A stretch of DNA of 64,000 nucleotides from Burkholderia plantarii (GTDB lineage Bacteria; Pseudomonadota; Gammaproteobacteria; Burkholderiales; Burkholderiaceae): positions 2,108,001-2,172,000 of the forward strand of contig NZ_CP007212.1 in NCBI RefSeq assembly GCF_001411805.1, read 5' to 3'. The translations under genes were made by a program, and so were the position numbers. Under the pieces are notes generated by a model. It did not search any database, had not been told where the DNA came from, and saw only the letters and a list, made by a program, of their open reading frames with translations. Numbering within the stretch: position 1 is the stretch's first letter; every line of letters starts with the position of its first letter. Below are positions 58,995 through 64,000 of the stretch, piece after piece.

Positions 58995-58999
58995 TGTAG
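58649..58999 (+). pseudogene. IS3-family transposase OrfB, truncated
   Basis: 116 codons from ATG 58649, with SSAYYRAQPVSEADQLLMRRID and MGFPFSGARMLARLLRREGHE, the N-terminal part of OrfB. The frame ends at TAG 58999, within the first bases of the IS481-like element. The entire DDE catalytic core is missing. Confidence 0.85.
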
Positions 59000-60210
59000 A
59001 AGTTCAGACTTGATCTGACAGTAAGGCCTTGCCAAGAGGTGGGGTTACCCGTTTTGATAGAGGTGCGAATCTTCATCAAAACAGCGCGCAAGCGCCAAGG
59101 AGTCACCCCGTGAGTAGTCTCAACCAAAACGTCATCCGCCACAAGATCGGTCTGCTGAATCTGGCCACCGAGCTGGGCAACGTGTCGAAAGCCTGCAAGG
59201 TGATGGGGCTCTCGCGCGATACGTTCTACCGTTATCAGAACGCCGTGGCCGAGGGCGGCATCGATGCCCTGTTCGACAGCAATCGGCGCAAGCCGAATCC
59301 CAAGAATCGCGTCGATGAATCGACGGAAATCGTCGTGCTGGGCTATGCCATGGAGCAGCCCGCCCACGGGCAGGTTCGGGTCAGCAACGAATTACGCCGG
59401 CGCGGCATTTTCGTGTCTGCATCCGGGGTTCGTTCGATCCGGCTGCGTCACGCGTTGTCGTCCTTCAAGCTGAGGCTCGTGGCGCTGGAGAAGCAGGTCG
59501 CTGAAAAAAGCATCGTGCTGAGCGAGGACCAGGTGGCCGCGCTGGAAAGAAAGCAGGACGACGATGTGGCCCACGGCGAAATCGAAACCGCTCATCCCGG
59601 CTATCTGGGCTCGCAAGACACGTTCTAGGTGGGCACGATCAAGGGCGTAGGCCGGATCTACCAGCAGACCTTCGTCGACACGTACAGCAAAGTGGCCATG
59701 GCCAAGCTGTACACCACCAAGACGCCGATCACGGCGGCCGATCTGCTCAATGATCGGGTGCTGCCGTTCTTCGAGGAGCACGGCATGGGTGTGATGCGCA
59801 TGCTGACCGATCGAGGCACGGAGTATTGCGGCAAGCCGGAATCGCACGATTATCAGTTGTACCTGGCGCTGAACGACATCGAGCACACCAGAACCAAGGC
59901 GTGACATCCGCAGACGAATGGCATCTGCGAGCGGTTCCACAAAACCATCCCGCAGGAGTTTTATCAGGTCGCGTTCCGCCGCAAGCTGTATCTGGACGCT
60001 GTCGGAGCTGCAGGTCGATCTCGATGCCTGGCTGATGTACTACAACGGCGAGCGGACCCATCAAGGTAAGATGTGTTGTGGTCGCACGCCTCTGCAAACG
60101 CTCATCACGGGCAAGGAGGTGTGGAAGGAGAAAGTGAGCCACCTGAATCTGATCTGACAGTCACGCACCGTCGGAACGGGTAACTGTCAGATCGGGTCGC
60201 GACTTCTACA
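58995..60210 (+). mobile_element. IS481-like insertion element, decayed
   Basis: 1,216 bases bounded by imperfect terminal inverted repeats: the left end starts TGTAGAAGTTCAG and continues GATCTGACAGT; the right end is its inverse, starting (inverted) TGTAGAAGTCGCG and GATCTGACAGT. The ends agree in about 22 of 28 positions by eye. No matching target duplication is visible at the borders (CAATCAGG against GTTGAAAA), in keeping with loss of the far side of the target. Confidence 0.8.
59110..60157 (+). pseudogene. IS481-family transposase, broken
   Basis: From GTG 59110 the protein opens with LNQNVIRHKIGLLNLATELG and KACKVMGLSRDTFYRYQ (helix-turn-helix). The integrase core has Asp in FVDTYSKVA, Asp in LTDRGTEY and Glu in NGICERFH. 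The frame is broken by TAG at 59626, TGA at 59902 and a one-base shift near 60000, after which it resumes as LSELQVDLDAWLMYYNGERT and ends at 60157. All three catalytic residues are still encoded, so decay is recent. Confidence 0.85.
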
Positions 60211-60487
60211 GTTGAAAAATAACACCCTTCGTCCGACGCACATCAAGTTTAGCTCAGAATTTTTGCACGCCCGTTTTTCGCGAGCTTGCTCAAAGTTTCA
60301 TACTTTGGGGCATGTCAGTTAGGGCGCTTTTTCTCGATCCGGCAGCCATTTCGAATGATGCACGCGACTGGCTTCTTGCGGCTTCGATGTACGCCAATTT
60401 CAACGCGGGCGTTCAGCGGCGCTTCCGTCGTTGTCTACGCCCATTCCATAAAACCAGTCACCAGACTGATCTTTTGAACCACTGAGT

Positions 60488-61276
60488 GTGAAGTATTTAA
60501 ACGCCGTAAATGACATCCGGGATGGATTGCGCTGCCGCGATCTCTGGCTGGCGCTGGGTGTGCAGGATATTCGTCAGCGCTATCGACGCTCACTGCTGGG
60601 GCCGTTCTGGCTGACAATCAGCATGGCCGTGATGATCGGCGCGATGGGTCCGCTCTATGGCATGCTGTTCAAGTACGATCCCGCCACCTTCATCCCACAC
60701 CTCGCGCTTGGCCTCATCATCTGGGGCTTCATGGCTGGCCAGATTGCCGATTTTGGCGAGGCGTTCTCGAACTCGACCAACTACCTCCGACAAATAAAGT
60801 TGCCGCTATCAATGTTCGTGTTCCGGGTGATGTGGCGCCATACGATTATCCTGGGGCACAACATCCTCGTCTTTGTGATCGTCTGGGCCATTCTGCCGGT
60901 TCACCTGAATGCTAGCTTACTGGTCCTGCCGCTCTCGATGTTGGTCGTGCTCGTCAACCTGTTCTGGATGGGTTGCGTGGTGAGCATTTTTTGCACACGC
61001 TATCGCGACATGCATCCGGTGATCTCCAATTTGGTGCAGGTGCTGTTCTTCGTGACGCCAATCATCTGGAAAGTCGAGCAATTGTCGCCGAAGCGTCAGC
61101 ACCTGATCCACTTCAATCCGTTCTTCTACCTGCTCGAACTCATACGCCAGCCGCTGCTGGGCCGGATGCCAGCGCCAGCAACCTGGATCGGTGCGATTGG
61201 CATGGCCGTGGTAGGCCTCGCGCTGGCGCTGGCGATGCTCGGCAAGCTGCGTCATCGCGTGACGTACTGGCTTTGA
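60488..61276 (+). CDS. wzm: Polysaccharide ABC-2 transporter permease (Wzm type)
   Basis: 262 residues with six membrane helices. DIRQRYRRSLLGPFWLTISM at the N-terminus and the C-terminal FFVTPIIWKVEQLSP with HFNPFFYLLELIRQPLLG are typical of Wzm/TagG-type exporters of O-antigen or capsule chains. The start is GTG 60488. The ATPase gene follows after 15 bases. Codon use is clearly less GC-biased than in the catabolic operons, as usual for surface-polysaccharide loci. Confidence 0.9.
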   Translation: MKYLNAVNDIRDGLRCRDLWLALGVQDIRQRYRRSLLGPFWLTISMAVMIGAMGPLYGMLFKYDPATFIPHLALGLIIWGFMAGQIADFGEAFSNSTNYLRQIKLPLSMFVFRVMWRHTIILGHNILVFVIVWAILPVHLNASLLVLPLSMLVVLVNLFWMGCVVSIFCTRYRDMHPVISNLVQVLFFVTPIIWKVEQLSPKRQHLIHFNPFFYLLELIRQPLLGRMPAPATWIGAIGMAVVGLALALAMLGKLRHRVTYWL

Positions 61277-61291
61277 TCGAGGGCGTTTAAT

Positions 61292-61999
61292 ATGCATATT
61301 TCGCTTGAAAATGTCACCGTTCGCTTTCCGATTTACGACGCACGGCACCGCTCGTTCAAACGTGCGGTGATGGCTGCCGCGACCGGCGGCCGGTTTGTCG
61401 GTTCGCCTGGCCATACGGTCGTAGAGGCGTTGCATGAAATCAACCTCGAAATCGTACGTGGCGACCGCATAGCGCTGATCGGCGGCAACGGTGCCGGCAA
61501 GACGACGTTGCTGCGCGTGCTGGCGGGCGTCTATGAGCCCGAAATCGGCAAGGTTCACGTGCAGGGACGGATTACCAGCCTGCTTGATTCAATGCTCGGG
61601 ATGGATCTGGAGTCGACCGGCTACGAGAACATGTATCTGCGCGGACTGTTCCTCGGACTGAAGGCGAAGGAAATTGCCAGGCTCGCGGAAGAGATTGCGG
61701 AATTCAGCGAACTCGGCGACTTCCTGAACGTACCGGTGCGGACCTATTCGGCGGGCATGACGCTGCGGCTTGCCTTTTCGATTTCTACCGTGATCAAGCC
61801 GGAAATCCTGCTAATGGACGAGTGGATGAGTGTCGGCGATGAACATTTCAAGCACAAGGCTGAAACGCGTCTGGAGCAATTCGTCAGCGATGCCGGCATT
61901 TTGGTGATTGCGACGCATGATCACGAGCTCGCGGAGCGTCTCGCGACGCGGCGCATCACGATGGAGCACGGCACCATCGTGTCGGAGGCGAGCTGCTGA
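61292..61999 (+). CDS. wzt: Polysaccharide ABC transporter ATPase (Wzt type)
   Basis: 235 residues. Walker A is GGNGAGKTT, the signature is YSAGMTLRLAF and Walker B is ILLMDEW, followed by the His switch IATHDHE. The N-terminus includes SFKRAVMAAATGG, a feature of Wzt/TagH. It has no C-terminal carbohydrate-binding domain, so chain export is probably coupled to synthesis rather than to recognition of a capped end. It forms the exporter with the preceding permease. Confidence 0.9.
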   Translation: MHISLENVTVRFPIYDARHRSFKRAVMAAATGGRFVGSPGHTVVEALHEINLEIVRGDRIALIGGNGAGKTTLLRVLAGVYEPEIGKVHVQGRITSLLDSMLGMDLESTGYENMYLRGLFLGLKAKEIARLAEEIAEFSELGDFLNVPVRTYSAGMTLRLAFSISTVIKPEILLMDEWMSVGDEHFKHKAETRLEQFVSDAGILVIATHDHELAERLATRRITMEHGTIVSEASC

Positions 62000-62154
62000 C
62001 ACTGGACACACGAACGCGTGTTTGTTGCAATGTTTTGCCCTCCAGGGGAAACAGTCATCGCGTGCGATGTCTCCTTTGCACACTACGTGGCGCACCGTAT
62101 ATTAGACGGGATTTGCTGTTTTTATACTGTATGCATATTTTTAAGAGCGAATTG

Positions 62155-63639
62155 ATGGGCAGCCCGTTGATTTCGATTGTGGTTCCGACCACTGGGAAAG
62201 AAAGAAATCTCTTTCGTTGCTTGAACTCATTGGTAAACAACGCACCGAAACCGCTGCTCGAAAAGGCGGAACTCATTGTTTTTCTGAACGCGGATCCAAT
62301 TGCACCGATCGACTACTCGCATGTCGAAAATCGTCTTGAACGCATCCAGGCGCTATTCCACTCAATGAAGGTAGTGCGCTCGGAACGCTTCGAGCTGACA
62401 GCGGAAGAGTCGGCCCACTCGGCATCCGCGCACGCGCAAGGCAAGTACATCTGGCTTGCCGGTGATAAGCGGATTTTCCTGCCGGAAGGGCTGCGTATGC
62501 TGGCAAAGTGGCTGGAAGCACCGACGACACCGGCCGCTTACTTCAACTCCAGCTGGATCGACCAGACCGGCAAGACCAACAATTACCCGTCGACGCACAT
62601 GCTGGCGAATCACGCAGCGATGCCATACAAGCTATTCGTCATGAGCACCGGCATAAACTTCATCGCGACCGGCATGGGGGCATGGATCTTCGAGCGACGC
62701 TGTCTCGATCGGGCGGTCTGGAAGGAAATCATCGTCACATGCGGGCCGCACTTCTCGCATGTGACCACGGCGCTGGCGATGCTTGACGGCGAGGATGTCC
62801 AGTATTTTTCGATGTACCTCGTCCAGATCGAAAGTAAGGCCTACCACGCGGGCGACGACAGCGAATGGGCGCGCTACTCGAAGCTTGCCAAGACATACCG
62901 CTACTACGCGTGGACATTCGGCCTGATTCGCCAGTTCAATTACCTGATCGCGAAAGGCGTCTACGATCACGGTGACGTGCGGCGGTCGATGTGTTCGGAA
63001 GGCACGCTGCTGCGCCGTCAGGTCGACGAGATCTATTCGCACATCGTCGCGCAGATCAGATTCGGATGGTTCAAGAAGTTGGAGCGGATAACGCAGACCG
63101 AATTCGACGAGGTCTACGATTTCCTGTGTCGTGTCTGCCCCGAGAAGGCCATTCTCAACGACATGATCAAGGAACTCTACGTTGGCTGCAATTCGCTGCG
63201 GGGGCGGGATTTCACCGACAAGATAGGACTGGTTCTTGATGCAATTGGCATCGACAGCCTGGCGCTTCGATTCGGCACCCTGATCGTCAGCCAGCTCGGC
63301 GACAGCTTCGTGCGCTTGCATCCGCGCGGCTTCATCGTTTCACGAGTGAGTGACAACGATAACTTTATGCTTGCCTACAAGCTCATCGATGCGCCGGCGA
63401 TCAGCGACCACTGGCAGATCCTCACCCAGAAGGAAATGGATGAATTCGTGCTTGTCGAGCCCGTCGACTCGTTATCGCACGTCTACCCGATCAGCATAAC
63501 TCCGGCGCAGCCGACCAGCGCGCTGCGAAAACTGACGCACCGCGTCGTCGTGTACCTTTACCGTAGCCGCCTGACGTATGCAGTGGTGAACATGGCGCCG
63601 GGCGCCATGAAGCGCAAGCTCAGGGCGATGCTGTACTGA
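62155..63639 (+). CDS. Large glycosyltransferase-like protein (GT2-type N-terminus)
   Basis: 494 residues from ATG 62155 (ATG 62131 adds eight). SPLISIVVPTTGKERNLFRCL opens a GT-A fold; the acidic pair expected for nucleotide-sugar binding may be LAGDKRIFLP. The middle (GMGAWIFERRCLD and CGPHFSHVTTALAML) has the look of the acceptor region. The C-terminal ~200 residues are helical and not recognised. It follows the exporter genes and probably builds the chain that they export. An imperfect hairpin at 63690-63712 lies between it and the convergent gene. Confidence 0.75.
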   Translation: MGSPLISIVVPTTGKERNLFRCLNSLVNNAPKPLLEKAELIVFLNADPIAPIDYSHVENRLERIQALFHSMKVVRSERFELTAEESAHSASAHAQGKYIWLAGDKRIFLPEGLRMLAKWLEAPTTPAAYFNSSWIDQTGKTNNYPSTHMLANHAAMPYKLFVMSTGINFIATGMGAWIFERRCLDRAVWKEIIVTCGPHFSHVTTALAMLDGEDVQYFSMYLVQIESKAYHAGDDSEWARYSKLAKTYRYYAWTFGLIRQFNYLIAKGVYDHGDVRRSMCSEGTLLRRQVDEIYSHIVAQIRFGWFKKLERITQTEFDEVYDFLCRVCPEKAILNDMIKELYVGCNSLRGRDFTDKIGLVLDAIGIDSLALRFGTLIVSQLGDSFVRLHPRGFIVSRVSDNDNFMLAYKLIDAPAISDHWQILTQKEMDEFVLVEPVDSLSHVYPISITPAQPTSALRKLTHRVVVYLYRSRLTYAVVNMAPGAMKRKLRAMLY

Positions 63640-63729
63640 CCGAGCCGGCTGCCGAACGTCAATGACGGCGCCCTTTCGCGTATCGGGTCCGGCGGAACCT
63701 TCAGTTCCACCGTACGTCGGAGTGGCGAA

Positions 63730-64000
63730 TTATCGCTCCCAGGTCACGTCGCCGATGTCAGTCGAATACGGTTTGCCGTTCTCGTCGAACTTCGTCGTGA
63801 TGGCCGGACCGCGATAGCCGTCTTCCTGGACAGCCACGTCGATCAGACGACGCGGCACACCGCTATTCAGACTGGCCTCGAGTTGTTCCAGCGTCTCGCA
63901 CTTCTCGTAAGGCAGGCCGACGAGTTCCGCCAGCAGTTCAAACTCGGGTTCGAACAAGCCGGACTTTGCCGATGCGCCGAACTCCTTCCTGAACGCACGC
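63730..64000 (-). CDS. Thiamine-diphosphate enzyme, acetolactate synthase-like, C-terminal part
   Basis: The frame is open to the window edge on the - strand, giving about 90 C-terminal residues: KEFGASAKSGLFEPEFELL, then LVGLPYEKCETLEQLEASL and RRLIDVAVQEDGYRGP. The pattern (acidic residue, hydrophobic helix, a G-position before a strand, then lidv) fits the end of IlvB-like thiamine-diphosphate enzymes. In sugar loci such enzymes can attach two-carbon branches to deoxysugars (YerE type). The cofactor motifs lie outside the window, so the family is a best guess. Confidence 0.5.
   Translation of the reverse strand, partial: RAFRKEFGASAKSGLFEPEFELLAELVGLPYEKCETLEQLEASLNSGVPRRLIDVAVQEDGYRGPAITTKFDENGKPYSTDIGDVTWER

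Noticed and set aside
60165..60195. CTGACAG/CTGTCAG pair near 60150-60190 resembling a lux box
   Set aside because: The two halves are about 35 bases apart and belong to the end of the IS481-like element.

Overview
The window is very GC-rich (low-GC patches are confined to a few intergenic stretches and the last ~5 kb) and is packed with catabolic, regulatory and transport genes typical of the second chromosome of a Burkholderia species. The genus call is an inference from gene content and codon bias; no ribosomal or other marker gene is present.

Layout. 1-4623: tail of a beta-keto acid cleavage enzyme, an MFS transporter, two short-chain dehydrogenases (SDRs) and an SMP-30 lactonase, all on the + strand, a small catabolic operon of unknown substrate. 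4650-10701: an unrecognised protein, an OmpR-type response regulator, a CHASE2 sensor kinase and a frameshifted, degenerate EAL gene. 10804-23778: a divergent biosynthetic locus. The - strand carries crotonyl-CoA carboxylase/reductase, a KS-AT-ACP-TE polyketide synthase, a MaoC dehydratase and an SDR; the + strand carries a fatty acyl-AMP ligase fused to an ACP, an acyl-CoA oxidase-like flavoprotein and a drug-efflux MFS exporter. I do not recognise the product; the parts suggest a fatty acid extended once with an unusual alkylmalonyl unit. A 16-bp near-palindrome at about -42 of the CCR promoter recurs at the same place in front of the response regulator gene, tying regulator to pathway.

24164-34173: a seven-gene operon for non-phosphorylating L-arabinose (or D-galactose) use with a divergent LysR regulator. 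34453-36126: a second methionyl-tRNA synthetase preceded by a Met-codon leader peptide and a perfect intrinsic terminator, i.e. an attenuator. 36325-43580: an accessory stretch with an exported phospholipase D-like protein, a small beta-rich protein behind a perfect lux box, YfdX and PsiE family proteins, a methyltransferase, two 24-26-residue lipoproteins followed by a normal-sized one, and a DUF1641 protein.

43859-55040: an amidohydrolase, an LldR-like regulator with an ideal operator, lutABC for lactate oxidation, a second FadR-type regulator and an L-fucose oxidation set (FucP, mutarotase, fucose dehydrogenase, fuconate dehydratase, fuconolactonase). The non-phosphorylating fucose route ends in pyruvate and L-lactate, so lutABC next to it makes metabolic sense. 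55916-58180: an exported M1 aminopeptidase and its terminator.

58255-60210: an IS3-family fragment cut by a decayed IS481-like element. Beyond it GC falls and a surface-polysaccharide locus begins: ABC-2 permease, ATPase, a large glycosyltransferase and the end of a thiamine-diphosphate enzyme running off the window.
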